The position numbers were made by a program, and so were the translations under genes. Of a stretch of DNA of 64,000 bases, positions 16,684-26,503 are shown piece by piece. A model generated the notes under the pieces. That model saw nothing but the letters and a program-made list of their open reading frames with translations. It was not told the origin of the DNA and searched no databases. Within the stretch, counting starts at the first letter, position 1; each line of letters starts with the position of its first letter. Origin of the DNA: JACDCA01 sp963810305 (GTDB lineage Bacteria; Acidobacteriota; Vicinamibacteria; Vicinamibacterales; 2-12-FULL-66-21); NCBI GenBank assembly GCA_963810305.1, contig CAWEMY010000010.1:1-64000 (forward strand). The letters are read 5' to 3'.

Positions 16684-18101
16684 TGTCCTCATCGACCCAG
16701 CTCGCAGTCATTGGCGCCGGCCCGGGCGGCTACGCCGCCGCTTTTTATGCCGCGGACCGCGGCATGCAGGTCACCCTGATCGATCCTTCGCCGAATCCCG
16801 GCGGCGTCTGTCTATATCGAGGGTGCATCCCGTCGAAGGCACTGCTGCACGTCGCCGAGGTGGTCAACGAGGCGAAACACGCGGGCGCCTGGGGCGTGAC
16901 CTTCGGCGAGCCGAAGATCGATCTCGACAAGCTGCGAGCGTTCAAGACCAAGGTGGTCAACCAGCTGACTGGGGGGCTTGGGCAGCTTTCCAAACAGCGC
17001 AAGATCACCTACGTCCAGGGGACGGCAACGTTCAAGGACTCGCGTACGCTCGAAATCGCCCGTGAAGGGACGCAGGCACCGGACCTGCTGACATTCGAGA
17101 ACGCAATCATCGCGACAGGTTCGCATCCGGCAAAGGTTCCCGGTCTGTCGATCGACAGCCCGCGACTGATGGATTCGACCAGTGCGCTCGACCTGCCCGA
17201 TCTGCCCAGGTCACTTCTCGTCGTGGGTGGCGGCTACATTGGCCTCGAACTGGGCACCGTCTACGCTGCTCTCGGCAGCAAGGTGACCGTCGTCGAAATG
17301 ACTGGCGGGCTGCTGCCAGGGGCGGATCGCGATCTGGTCAACGTGCTGGCAAAGCGGATCGAAGCGATGTGCGAAGCCGTCCTGCTCAACACCAAGGTCG
17401 TCTCGATCCAGGAACAGAAGGACGGGATTGCCGTCACCCTCGAGTCCGCTTCCGGCAAGACCGAGAAGACGTTCGATCGCGTACTCGTTTCGGTTGGCCG
17501 GCGTCCAAATCCCGTTGCCGGCATCGAGAACACAAAAGTCCGGGTGGACGCCCGCGGTTTCGTCGAGGTCGACCCAGCCCGGCGGACCGCGGATCCGCAA
17601 ATCTACGCAATCGGCGATATCGTCGGCGAGCCGATGCTTGCGCACAAGGCGTCCCATGAAGGGCGCGTCGCGGTCGAAGCGATCGCCGGCGAGAACGTGG
17701 CCTTCGAACCCCTTGCCATTCCGGCGGTCGTCTTCACGGATCCCGAGGTGGCATGGTGCGGCCTCACCGAAAGCGACGCGGAGAAACAGAAGCGCGCGGT
17801 GACCGTCGCACGGTTCCCGTGGGGCGCGTCAGGCCGCGCGCTCACGCTCGACCGCTCCGACGGCATGACGAAACTGGTGCTGGATCCCGCGACCGAGCGC
17901 ATTCTCGGCGTTGGCATCGTCGGCCCGGGCGCCGGCGAGTTGATCGCCGAAGGCGTCCTCGCAGTGGAGATGGGCGCGAACGCCACGGATCTCAAGATGA
18001 GCATCCATCCGCACCCGACGCTGTCAGAAACTTTGATGGAGTCGGCGGAGGTCTTTTTCGGCCATGCTACTCACGTCTATCGCCCCCGGAGAAAGACTTA
18101 G
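16683..18101 (+). CDS. lpdA: dihydrolipoamide dehydrogenase (E3)
   Basis: 472 residues from the ATG that overlaps the aceF stop. FAD motif VIGAGPGGYAAAFYA, redox disulfide C43/C48 in GGVCLYRGCIP, NAD motif VVGGGYIGLELGTVYAALG, second FAD motif IYAIGDIVGEPMLAHKA, and the dimer-interface SIHPHPTLSET with the catalytic histidine. It reoxidises dihydrolipoamide with NAD+. Third gene of the pyruvate dehydrogenase operon; a GAGCCCC heptamer tract follows its stop. Confidence 0.96.
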   Translation: MSSSTQLAVIGAGPGGYAAAFYAADRGMQVTLIDPSPNPGGVCLYRGCIPSKALLHVAEVVNEAKHAGAWGVTFGEPKIDLDKLRAFKTKVVNQLTGGLGQLSKQRKITYVQGTATFKDSRTLEIAREGTQAPDLLTFENAIIATGSHPAKVPGLSIDSPRLMDSTSALDLPDLPRSLLVVGGGYIGLELGTVYAALGSKVTVVEMTGGLLPGADRDLVNVLAKRIEAMCEAVLLNTKVVSIQEQKDGIAVTLESASGKTEKTFDRVLVSVGRRPNPVAGIENTKVRVDARGFVEVDPARRTADPQIYAIGDIVGEPMLAHKASHEGRVAVEAIAGENVAFEPLAIPAVVFTDPEVAWCGLTESDAEKQKRAVTVARFPWGASGRALTLDRSDGMTKLVLDPATERILGVGIVGPGAGELIAEGVLAVEMGANATDLKMSIHPHPTLSETLMESAEVFFGHATHVYRPRRKT

Positions 18102-18105
18102 TATT

Positions 18106-18136
18106 CCGAGCCCCGAGCCCCGAGCCCCGAGCCCCC
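18106..18136. repeat. tandem heptamer CGAGCCC
   Basis: Four perfect copies of a 7-bp CGAGCCC unit (18106-18136) between the convergent lpdA and lipoprotein genes. The last bases touch the stop codon of the minus-strand gene at 18136-18138. No inverted arm is present here. Confidence 0.9.
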
Positions 18137-18618
18137 TACCTTCGATCGATCGGCGTCGGCGTGCATTTCTGCCCGGTGCCGTTGATCCGTTGCACGGTGA
18201 CCTCCGGCCGCGGCTCCGGCTCATTCGGTGACCTTTCCTGCCCCGCCGTGCCGATGGGGTTTAGTCCGCTGTCGGTGACCGTCCCGTTCACCTCCACGGT
18301 CTGGCCCACGAGCTTCCGCAGCTGATCGCGGTCGGCCATCGCAAGACGGACTTGCGAATCCTCGGTGATCGATTGACCAGTCGACGAGGACGCATCGCTT
18401 GGCTGCTCCGCGAGCGGGGGCATTCGCACTTGCGTAAGGACGTACTGCTGAGCCCCGCGTCCGGTGCCGACGCATCCCGCCAGTGTGATGGGACGAGCGT
18501 CCACTTGTTTCGGTCCACTTTCGACGACGCGATCCTGCGGATTATTGGCTGTGCAGCCAATCAAGACGGCCGCACCCAAGATGGGAACAATTGACGCGGT
18601 CTTCCACCTGTTGAGCAT
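18136..18618 (-). CDS. lipoprotein of an unnamed small family, paralogue of 34866-35441
   Basis: 160 residues. Signal sequence IVPILGAAVLIGC with a lipobox ending in the lipidated cysteine (C22). The mature part has VDARPITLAGCVGTG, Y-V-L-T, and LRKLVGQTVEVNGTVTD. The same arrangement occurs in the protein at 34866: VTLVGCV, then F-V-L-I-N, then FVGKRVEIMGKL. The pattern looks like a small beta-barrel (OB-like) with an early cysteine, but I know no name for it. It probably sits at the periplasmic face of a membrane. Function unknown. Confidence 0.7.
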   Translation of the reverse strand: MLNRWKTASIVPILGAAVLIGCTANNPQDRVVESGPKQVDARPITLAGCVGTGRGAQQYVLTQVRMPPLAEQPSDASSSTGQSITEDSQVRLAMADRDQLRKLVGQTVEVNGTVTDSGLNPIGTAGQERSPNEPEPRPEVTVQRINGTGQKCTPTPIDRR

Positions 18619-18659
18619 CGCTCAGGGCCTCCGGCGGAGGGAGGCTGCAATCCGACTGC

Positions 18660-19589
18660 CTACGTCCCGGTTTCTTTTTCGTAAGCGGCGGTCTGCTCGT
18701 GTGCGTGGTACGAACTGCGGACGAGTGGGCCCGACTCGATGTGGCGGATACCGAATTCGAGGCCGATACGCTTCAGCTCGGCAAATTCGGCAGGCGAGTA
18801 GTAGCGGGACATTGGCAGGTTTGCCAGCGAGGGCCGAAGGTACTGGCCGATCGTGACGATCTGACAGCCAGCGTTTTTCAGGTCGTGCAGCGTGTCGACG
18901 ACCTCATCCCATTCCTCGCCAAGGCCGACCATCAAACCGGATTTCGTCGGGATCTCCGGAGCGTACGCGCGGGAACGCGACAGGAGCTGAAGCGCACGCT
19001 CGTATCGGCCACCCGGACGCGCGGTGCGATAGAGGCGCGGCACGGTCTCGATGTTGTGGTTCAACACGTCCGGACGCGCATCGAGAACAGTACGCAGCGC
19101 GGTCTCATCTCCCTTGAAATCAGGGATCAGCACTTCGACGCGGCACGACGGGAGGCGGGAACGTGTCTCCGCGATCGTCCGCGCGAAATGTGCGGCGCCG
19201 CCGTCGGGCAGGTCGTCGCGATCCACTGAGGTGATGACGACGTACTCGAGCGCCATTGCGTGGATTGCGCTGGCGACATTTGCCGGCTCGTTCACATCGG
19301 CGGTTTTCGGCGTGCCATGGACGACATTGCAGTAGCCGCATGAGCGGGTGCACGTAGCGCCGAGGATCATGAACGTCGCGGTGCCGTGATGCCAGCACTC
19401 GCCGATGTTGGGGCAGTTCGCCTCTTCGCAGACCGTGTGCAACCCCAACGACCGCATGATCCCCTTCAGGCGGTGGTAATTCTCCGATCCCGGTGCGCGC
19501 ACCTTCAGCCACTCCGGCTTGCCGCCACGCGGCATCTCGTCGGCACGTTTCCGCCGTCCGCGGATGAGGGTCATCGGGATCGACTGCAC
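18660..19589 (-). CDS. lipA: lipoyl synthase
   Basis: 309 residues, radical SAM enzyme that inserts two sulfurs into octanoyl groups on lipoyl domains such as that of AceF. Auxiliary cluster cysteines C54, C59 and C65 in VCEEANCPNIGEC; radical SAM cysteines C80, C84 and C87 in ATCTRSCGYC; C-terminal RSSYHA with the conserved R-S-S-Y. The start is a GTG at 19589, with a perfect TATAAT 6 nt upstream, so the transcript is probably leaderless. Its position next to aceEF-lpdA fits its job of maturing the E2. No lipB is seen here. Confidence 0.96.
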   Translation of the reverse strand: MQSIPMTLIRGRRKRADEMPRGGKPEWLKVRAPGSENYHRLKGIMRSLGLHTVCEEANCPNIGECWHHGTATFMILGATCTRSCGYCNVVHGTPKTADVNEPANVASAIHAMALEYVVITSVDRDDLPDGGAAHFARTIAETRSRLPSCRVEVLIPDFKGDETALRTVLDARPDVLNHNIETVPRLYRTARPGGRYERALQLLSRSRAYAPEIPTKSGLMVGLGEEWDEVVDTLHDLKNAGCQIVTIGQYLRPSLANLPMSRYYSPAEFAELKRIGLEFGIRHIESGPLVRSSYHAHEQTAAYEKETGT

Positions 19590-19595
19590 CGGTTA

Positions 19596-19603
19596 ATTAT
19601 ACT
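19596..19603. promoter_or_regulatory. shared symmetric -10 of a divergent leaderless promoter
   Basis: Eight bases (ATTATACT) carry TATAAT on the minus strand (19601-19596), ending 6 nt before the lipA GTG, and TATACT on the plus strand (19598-19603), ending 7 nt before the ATG at 19611. Only 21 bp separate the two start codons. Both transcripts would start at or next to their start codons from one overlapping -10. Confidence 0.65.
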
Positions 19604-19610
19604 GTCCGGT

Positions 19611-20312
19611 ATGAGCACCATCTCGATTCAGTGGCTCGGTCACGCCACCTTCGTCATCACCACGCCGGGCGGGAAGCGGATCGTGACCGACCCGTGGCTG
19701 GAACAGAATCCCGTCTGCCCGCCTGACAAGAAGAAGATCGACAAGGCCGACGTCATCCTGTTGTCGCACGGTCATTTCGATCACACCGGCGACATCGTCA
19801 ATGTCGCGCGCGCGACGAACGCGCAGATCCTTGCGGTGTTCGAACTGTCACTGTGGCTCGAGCGCAAAGGCCTGCAGAACGTCACCGGGATGGGGATTGG
19901 GGGCACCGTCAGTGTTGCCGGTCTGGAGATCACGATGGTGCCGGCGGTTCACACCAGTTCGGTCGTCGAAAACGACACGACCGTGTATCTCGGGCTGGCC
20001 GCCGGTTTTGTCGTGAAGATGGAGAACGGCCAATCGTTCTACTTCGCCGGTGACACGGCTCTCTTTGGCGACATGCGGCTGATCGCGGAACTGCACAAGC
20101 CGGAGATCGCGTTCCTGCCGATCGGCGATCACTACACGATGGGGCCGGCGGCGGCGGCGCTGGCGGCGCGGATGCTCGGCGTTCGCCAGGTCGTGCCGAT
20201 GCACTACGGCACCTTTCCGATCCTGACCGGCACGCCCGACCAGCTGAAAAAACTCGTCGATCCATACGGCATCGACGTGCTGGTCCTGAAGCCAGGCGAA
20301 ACGGCGCAATAG
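19611..20312 (+). CDS. UPF0173 metal-dependent hydrolase
   Basis: 233 residues, metallo-beta-lactamase fold of the UPF0173 group. Metal ligands are in LSHGHFDHTGD (H53, H55, D57, H58), later VPAVHTSSV, FYFAGDTALFGDM and PMHYGTFPIL. The N-terminus ISIQWLGHATFVI is typical. The physiological substrate of this family is not established. The apparent promoter is shared with lipA and gives a leaderless start. Downstream (20313-20422) is a GGCCGG-rich hairpin region without a gene. Confidence 0.9.
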   Translation: MSTISIQWLGHATFVITTPGGKRIVTDPWLEQNPVCPPDKKKIDKADVILLSHGHFDHTGDIVNVARATNAQILAVFELSLWLERKGLQNVTGMGIGGTVSVAGLEITMVPAVHTSSVVENDTTVYLGLAAGFVVKMENGQSFYFAGDTALFGDMRLIAELHKPEIAFLPIGDHYTMGPAAAALAARMLGVRQVVPMHYGTFPILTGTPDQLKKLVDPYGIDVLVLKPGETAQ

Positions 20313-20422
20313 GCCTGCCCAGTCCGTCGGCTTCCCCGGTCCGTCGACGTTGGCCGGCCGACAACATTCGCCGGCCGGCAATCTGCCGGTGGTGTAGTAT
20401 TCGCCCACCTGGAGGACACGCC

Positions 20423-23400
20423 ATGGTTCGCAGAACGTCGTTCGCAGCACTCCTTGCGGTCTTTACCTTCGCCGCGATTGCCGCGCTCCCGGCCGCGCAT
20501 CCTTCCGCAAATTCGCAGAGCGCTCTCGCTGCCGGCGCGACCGCCTCTCCGCAGGGGCCGATTCGGCTCGCGCGGCATCCCGACTATCACGGCGGCAGGA
20601 TTGCGTTCAGCTATCTCGGCGACATCTGGACAGCGAGCGAAAACGGATCCGCGGTCCAGCGAATCACCGACAACTCCGCGCGGGACGTCTATCCGCGGTT
20701 TTCGCCCGATGGGCGATGGATTGCCTTTTCGTCGAACCGCTACGGCGGCTATGACGTCTTCGTTGCGCCCGCAGCCGGCGGGACGCCGAAGCGGCTGACG
20801 TTCCACACCGGCGGAGATGACGTCGTCGGATGGACGCGGGATTCGCAGCAGGTCATCTTCCGCAGCGCGCGCGGCGACGGGGCGTTCCCCAGCGTGGCGA
20901 CCCTCTACCAGATCGCGATTACAGGTGGACAGGAAACCGCGTTGCCGGTCGACTGGGGTTATTCCGGGCACTATTCACCCGACGGCAAATCGCTTGTCTT
21001 CAACCGTCATCCGTCGACCTGGTCGCGCAAGCACTATCGCGGGAGCTATGCCGCCGATCTGTGGGTTGCGAACCTGGCGAACAAGACGTATACGCAGCTC
21101 CTTTCCGACCAGCGCTACAACCGGTTCTGGCCGATGTGGGGCGCCGACGATGCGATCTATTTCGTGGCGGATCCGCTGCCGAACGAGGCCAACGTCAAAC
21201 CGGGGGCCCCGGAAGTGCGGCGGAGCGTCAACAACATCTACAAGATCCCGGCGCGGGGCGGCGGCCAGCCGGTGCAGGTCACGAAGCACGCCGACGGAAA
21301 TCTGTTCTGGCCGTCAATGTCGAGCGACGGCAAAGTCATCGTCTATGAGAACAACTTCGGCGTCTGGAAGCTCGATGTTCCCAGCGGGCGCACCACCGAA
21401 ATCAAGATCGACATCGTTTCGGACGAAAAGGAAAACGAGATCGAATTCGAGACGGTGACCAACACGGTCGACGCGTTCGACATCTCGCCGTCCGGCCGTC
21501 GCGCGGTCATTTCGACGCGCGGGCAACTGCTGACGATTGCCACCGACCGCGGGGATATCACCCGCGTCTCACCCGACCCGATGGCTTCGCGCAACGACCA
21601 GCCGAAGTGGTCGCCAGATGGCAAACACATCGCATTCGTGTCCGATCGCTCCGGCCGCGACGAGGTCTGGGTCAGCGATCCTGAAGGGCGCACCCCGAAA
21701 AAGATCACCGACCTTGACAATGAAAAGGGGGCGCTCGTGTGGACGCCGGATTCGAAGGCGCTGTTCTACACGGCGGCGGACAGGAAGTTGTACGCCTACA
21801 GCGTGGCGGACGGGAAGACCGCCGTCGTGGCGTCGAGCGATCTCGGACGGATCGGATCGGTGGCGATCTCACCCGACAGCAAGTGGGTGATGTTCTCCAA
21901 GCAGGACCGCACGCTGCGGTCACATGTTTACATCGCGCCGCTCGCCGGCGGCGAAGAGCGTCACGTCTCAGAGGACCGTGTTCACTACTCTGAGAACAAC
22001 GCCGTGTTTACGGCCGATGGACGCTACATCGCATTCACGTCAACCGAGTCGACGCCGACGGGCATTGCGTCGCAGGGGGGCATCAACTCGGTCACCACGC
22101 TGTGGGCGACCGCGCTTCGTGACCAGGAGCGCGATCCCACTAATCGCGACATCGACACTGAAGCGCAGGGGCTTGCCGCCGAGGCGGCGGCGAGACCGGG
22201 TGGAGGCCGCGGCGGCGCCGCAGGGACGACGCCGCCCGCCGAGGTGCGTATCGATTGGACCGGTATCGCACGCCGCGCGCGCCAGTTGTCTGTTCCGGGA
22301 AACGTCGCCGGGGGTCTCTCGCCTGCGCCCGAAGGGCATTCCGTTGCGCTCAGCGTCGCGAGTGCGGCCGCGGGCGGCCGCGGCGGCGGCGCGGCGGCGG
22401 ACCCGACGGCGGGGATGTACGTCATCAACGTCGAGAGCTCGCAGCTGACGCGCGTGCCTCAGCCCGCGCCGCAGGCGGCAGGCGACGGCGGTGGCCGCGG
22501 TCGCGGACGTGGCGGTGCCGGCGGCGGGTTTGGCGGCGGCTCGATGGTCTTCGCGCGTGACGGTCGCACCTTGTACTTCCGCTCGGGTAGCGGGCTCTAT
22601 GCGGCGCCGCTCGGGAACCCGGCAGCGCCAGGTGCGGCCACAGGGGGTGGCGGCGGCGGCCGCGGCGGCCGTGGGGCGGCGGCACCGCCTCGACGACCAC
22701 CGAGACGTCAACCACGAACGCGACTGCGCGTCAGGTGACCTACACCGCCAACCTCGAAGTCGATCGCCGCGCGCTCCGCGCCCAGGTCTTCAACGAAGGC
22801 TGGCGCATCATGAAGCATCGCTTCTACGACGCCAAGATGCACGGCGCCGACTGGCCGGCGGCGAAGAAGGAGTACGAACCGCTCCTGCAGTACCTGACCG
22901 ATACCGACGAACTGCACAGCGTGATGATGATGATGATCGGCGAGCTGAACGCGTCCCACACCGGCGTCAGCGGCGGCGGTGGTGGCGGCAGCGACATCCA
23001 GCGCCCGCAGACGCGTCACCCGGGGTTCGACGTCGTCAGTGATGCTTCAGGCTTTTATAAGGTGGGGCACATCTACAAGGACGGTCCGGCGGATCGCGAT
23101 TTCCTGAAGATCCGCGAAGGGAATTACATCATCGCGCTGGATGACCGGCCGTTGAAGACCTCGGACAATTACTGGCGGTACTTCACCGTCGCCGCCGGCT
23201 CGAAGTTCCACTTCCTGATCAACGACAAGCCGGTCGCCGAAGGCGCGTGGGAGGTCACGATCACCCCCGTCGGCGGCGGCGGTGGTGGAATCGGCGACCT
23301 GGCCTACCGCCGATGGGTCGACCAGCGACGCGACATCGTCACCAAGTTGAGTAACGGCGACATCGGCTACCTCCACATCCGCGCGATGGATGCGCCATCG

Positions 23401-23943
23401 CTGCGCCAGTTCCAGCTGGATCTCGCGGCCAATCGCACGAAGAAGGCGCTCGTCATCGATCAGCGCTTCAACGGCGGCGGAGGCATCGACCAGGAGCTGC
23501 TGGGTATTCTCGCTGGACGGCAGTATCAGTACACCATCGGGCGCGACGCTGGCTTCCAGCAGCCGCGGCCGCAGAATTTCTACGGACCGATGGTGGTGAT
23601 GCAGAACGAGCGATCGGCGTCCGACGCGGAGATGTTCCCGGCAGGTTTCAAGGCACTGGGCCTCGGCAAAGTGATCGGCGTCCCGACGATGGGGGCGGTG
23701 ATCGGCACCGGTTCGTACACGCTGCTCGACGGCTCCGCGATCCGCACGCCGGGCAGCGGCGTGTGGACCGTCACCGGCGAGAACATGGAGAACTACGGCG
23801 TCCCGCCGGACGTTTACATCGACAACACGCCGACCGACTTCATCGCCGGTCGCGATGCACAGATCGAGAAAGCGGTCGAAGTGCTGAAGGCCGAGATGAC
23901 GAAGAAAACTACGACGACCTCCCCGCCTGGCGGCGGTCGTTAG
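20423..23943 (+). CDS. tricorn-like S41 protease, one frameshift
   Basis: About 1173 residues when the two frames are joined near 22670-22690, in a G/C-rich Gly/Arg linker. A signal peptide (LLAVFTFAAIAALPA) is followed by WD40/TolB-like propeller repeats (IRLARHPDYHGGRIAFSYLG, FSPDGRWIAFSSNRYGGYD, WSPDGKHIAFVSDRSGRDE). The C-terminal part has a helical C1 region (EGWRIMKHRFYDAKMHG), a PDZ-like segment and the S41 core with nucleophile serine in MQNERSASDAEMFPAG. Tricorn-family enzymes degrade oligopeptides; the signal suggests export. The start ATG has GGAGG 8 bases upstream. The break is probably an indel in the GC-rich linker. Confidence 0.9.
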
Positions 23944-23953
23944 GAGGTCGCGG

Positions 23954-24013
23954 TGCGCGGGACGCGGGGCGCGGGGCGTTAGAGAGTTAGAAGTTAGACG
24001 TTAGAAGTTAGTC
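23954..24013. repeat. heptamers GCGGGGC and GTTAGAA
   Basis: GCGGGAC-GCGGGGC-GCGGGGC (period 7) is followed by four copies of GTTAGAA/GTTAGAC-like heptamers. The stop codon of the minus-strand regulator (24008-24010) lies inside the second word. Confidence 0.85.
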
Positions 24014-24736
24014 AGCAGCGCGCTCGATGGCGTCGACGATGTCGTCCGGTCTGGCACCGGACGTGTCGATGGTGTGGTCGGCCATCGCGTAGAGCGGCTC
24101 GCGCAGCGTCAACAGCGCTCGAAGGTCGGCCATCGCCTGGGGATGGTCGGCCATCGGCCGCCGATCTCCCTGTCGGACGACCCGGTTCCAGTGATCTTCG
24201 GGTCGCGCGCGCAGCCAGACCGTCAGCGCCGCCCGCCGTAACTCCGCGAAAGTGTCCGGCGATGCGACCAGCCCGCCGCCGGTCGCCAGCACCATCGGAC
24301 GCCCTTCCTTCAGCACCGCTTCGAGTACTTCCCGTTCGAGCCGGCGGTAATAGTCTTCGCCGTGGAGGGTGAACAGCTCTCCGAGGCTCAAATCCGCCGC
24401 CTGTTCGATGCGACGATCCAGTTCCACGAAAGGGATGTGGCGACGACGGGCGAGGCGGCGGCCGATCGTGGTTTTTCCAGCTCCGCGCAGTCCGAGAAGC
24501 GCGATGACCGGCCGATCCGCGGGCTCGGGGGTCAGGAGCAATGCCGCCGTGGTGTCGAGCGCGCGTGCGACGGCAGCCAGCCGGCGTACCGAAATGTTGC
24601 CGCGGCCGGCCTCGAGCTGGACCAGAAATCTGGGTGACACTCCAGAACGCTCGGCGACGTCGCGCAGCGTCAGCCCGCGCGCCAGCCGTTCCGCGCGGGC
24701 CCGCCGCCCGAGGGATGCCAGCGGGTCGTCGCTCAT
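24008..24736 (-). CDS. BzdR-like regulator: XRE helix-turn-helix fused to shikimate-kinase-like domain
   Basis: 242 residues. An XRE-type HTH (LTLRDVAERSGVSPRFLVQL, about 21-65) is fused to a shikimate-kinase fold: Walker A GLRGAGKTT (82-90), FVELDRRIE, YYRRLEREVL, and ATGGGLV. This is the architecture of BzdR and BoxR, which repress benzoyl-CoA pathway genes and are released by benzoyl-CoA bound in the kinase-like domain. The gene is divergent from boxC, with 84 bp between starts. TATAGT ends 6 nt before its ATG and lies in a candidate operator, suggesting autoregulation. Unlike an aroK gene, it has no shikimate pathway neighbours. Confidence 0.9.
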   Translation of the reverse strand: MSDDPLASLGRRARAERLARGLTLRDVAERSGVSPRFLVQLEAGRGNISVRRLAAVARALDTTAALLLTPEPADRPVIALLGLRGAGKTTIGRRLARRRHIPFVELDRRIEQAADLSLGELFTLHGEDYYRRLEREVLEAVLKEGRPMVLATGGGLVASPDTFAELRRAALTVWLRARPEDHWNRVVRQGDRRPMADHPQAMADLRALLTLREPLYAMADHTIDTSGARPDDIVDAIERAAD

Positions 24737-24737
24737 G

Positions 24738-24781
24738 TGCGCACTATATTACACGTATGGCCTCGTTCTGCGCAGTATAGT
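24738..24781. promoter_or_regulatory. candidate operator of the BzdR-like regulator
   Basis: Two direct 13-mers, TGCGCACTATATT (24738-24750) and TGCGCAGTATAGT (24769-24781), match at 11 of 13 positions and start 31 bp apart, about three helical turns. The first covers the regulator's own -10 (TATAGT, minus, 24748-24743); the second ends 3 bp before the boxC -35. Each starts with the palindrome TGCGCA. Confidence 0.55.
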
Positions 24782-24784
24782 GCC

Positions 24785-24814
24785 TTGACACCACCGCATG
24801 GCGGCAGGTACGCT
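24785..24814 (+). promoter_or_regulatory. boxC promoter, probably leaderless
   Basis: TTGACA (24785-24790), 18-bp spacer, TACGCT (24809-24814), then 6 nt to the ATG at 24821. This is the best full -35/-10 pair in the window. It predicts a transcript that starts at or next to the start codon. Confidence 0.6.
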
Positions 24815-24820
24815 TGCCCG

Positions 24821-26482
24821 ATGGCGACTGCAACGAATACCGCGCCCGCAAACATCACCTTCGAAACGTCGCCACAGCAGTACCGGCACTGGAAGCTGGC
24901 GTTCGACGGCGTCGTCGCCACGCTATCGATGGACGTGCAGGAGGATGCAGGCCTCTCTCCTGACTATCGCCTGAAGTTGAACTCGTACGATCTGGGCGTT
25001 GATATCGAGCTCGCGGATGCGATCCAGCGCCTCCGTTTCGAGCATCCCGAGATTCATGCTGTCGTCATCACCAGCCTGAAGGAGCGCATCTTCTGCGCCG
25101 GCGCCAACATCTTCATGCTGCGCGGCTCTACCCACGCGCTGAAGGTGAACTTCTGCAAGTTCACCAATGAGACGCGGCTGGCGATCGAAGACGCCAGCGC
25201 CAACTCCGGCATCAAGTTCCTGGCGGCGCTGAACGGCATTTGCGCCGGCGGCGGCTACGAGCTCGCGCTTGCATGCGACGAGATCTTCCTCGTGGACGAT
25301 GGCAACTCCGCGGTCAGTCTGCCGGAGACGCCGCTGCTGGGCGTGCTGCCAGGTACCGGCGGTCTCACGCGTGTCGTGGACAAGCGTCGCGTCCGCCGCG
25401 ATCTCGCCGATTTCTTCGGAACGACAGCGGAAGGCGTTCGCGGCAAGCGTGCCGTCGAGTGGGGCCTGGTCGACGCGATATACCCGACCAGCCAGTTCAA
25501 GGAGAGAGTCGCGAAACGTGCGCAGGAGCTGGCGGCACAGTCGGATCGTCCAACCGCGGGCCAGGGCATCACACTCGGTCCGCTGGCTGCGCAGGTGTCT
25601 GACGATGGAGTCGAGTACTCGGCGGTCACGCTGGAGATCGATCGCGACAAGCGCGTAGCCACCTTGACCATGCGGGGCCCGGAAGGGGAGCAGCCGGCGA
25701 CTCCGGACGCGATCGTCGCCGCAGGCGACCAGTACTGGCCGCTCCGCGCATTTCGCGAGATGGACGACGCGCTGTTGCGACTCCGGCTCAATGAGCCGTT
25801 GATCGGAACGGTCGTTGTGAAGACCACGGGTGAGCCGTCAGCCGTCCTGGCAGTGGACGCCGCGCTGCTCGCTCACCAGGACCATTGGTTGATCCGGGAG
25901 ATCGTCCATTTCATGAAGCGCACACTCAAGCGGATGGATCTGACGTCCCGCAGCTTTTTCGCGGTGATCGAGCCGGGCAGTTGTTTCGCGGGGTCGCTGA
26001 TGGAGCTGGCGCTTGCCGCCGACCGGTCGTACATGTTGAACGATCCGGACCAGCCGAACACGATCGCCCTGTCGGGAATGAACGGCGGTCAGTTGCCGAT
26101 GAGCAACGGACTCACGCGGCTGCAGACACGTTTTCTTGATGACCAGAAACGTGTCGACGATCTGCTCGCGGAAGAGGACCCGTTCGAGGCCGAACAGGCG
26201 GTCGCGGCCGGCCTCGTGTCGTTCTCGCCCGACGAGCTCGATTGGGAGGACGAAGTCCGGCTCGCCGTGGAGAGCCGCGCCGCCTTTTCTCCCGATGCCC
26301 TGACCGGCATGGAGGCGAATCTTCGATTCGCGGGGCCTGAAACGATGGAAACGAAGATCTTCGGCCGCCTGACCGCCTGGCAGAACTGGATTTTCATTCG
26401 GCCGAACGCGGTCGGTGAGCATGGAGCCCTGACCGCATACGGCACGCAGAAGCGACCGGAGTTCGATTTCAAGCGAACGTAA
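24821..26482 (+). CDS. boxC: 2,3-epoxybenzoyl-CoA dihydrolase (benzoyl-CoA-dihydrodiol lyase)
   Basis: 553 residues, close to known BoxC. In the aerobic box pathway it opens the ring of 2,3-epoxybenzoyl-CoA to 3,4-dehydroadipyl-CoA semialdehyde and formate. N-terminal FETSPQQYRHWKLAFDG and the first crotonase core (KERIFCAGANIFMLRGSTHA, LNGICAGGGYELALACDEIF) are typical; the second half has FVVIEP-like S-F-F-A-V-I-E-P-G-S-C-F and a C-terminal FGRLTAWQNWIF. An upstream in-frame start at 24737 lies in promoter DNA and is rejected. It is followed by boxB, with a CACGAAG repeat between. Confidence 0.93.
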   Translation: MATATNTAPANITFETSPQQYRHWKLAFDGVVATLSMDVQEDAGLSPDYRLKLNSYDLGVDIELADAIQRLRFEHPEIHAVVITSLKERIFCAGANIFMLRGSTHALKVNFCKFTNETRLAIEDASANSGIKFLAALNGICAGGGYELALACDEIFLVDDGNSAVSLPETPLLGVLPGTGGLTRVVDKRRVRRDLADFFGTTAEGVRGKRAVEWGLVDAIYPTSQFKERVAKRAQELAAQSDRPTAGQGITLGPLAAQVSDDGVEYSAVTLEIDRDKRVATLTMRGPEGEQPATPDAIVAAGDQYWPLRAFREMDDALLRLRLNEPLIGTVVVKTTGEPSAVLAVDAALLAHQDHWLIREIVHFMKRTLKRMDLTSRSFFAVIEPGSCFAGSLMELALAADRSYMLNDPDQPNTIALSGMNGGQLPMSNGLTRLQTRFLDDQKRVDDLLAEEDPFEAEQAVAAGLVSFSPDELDWEDEVRLAVESRAAFSPDALTGMEANLRFAGPETMETKIFGRLTAWQNWIFIRPNAVGEHGALTAYGTQKRPEFDFKRT

Positions 26483-26503
26483 GAGTGAACGAGCCGACGG
26501 CCT

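Noticed and set aside
24008..24736. Shikimate kinase (aroK)
   Set aside because: An XRE helix-turn-helix precedes the kinase domain and the gene is divergent from boxC, matching BzdR-like regulators.
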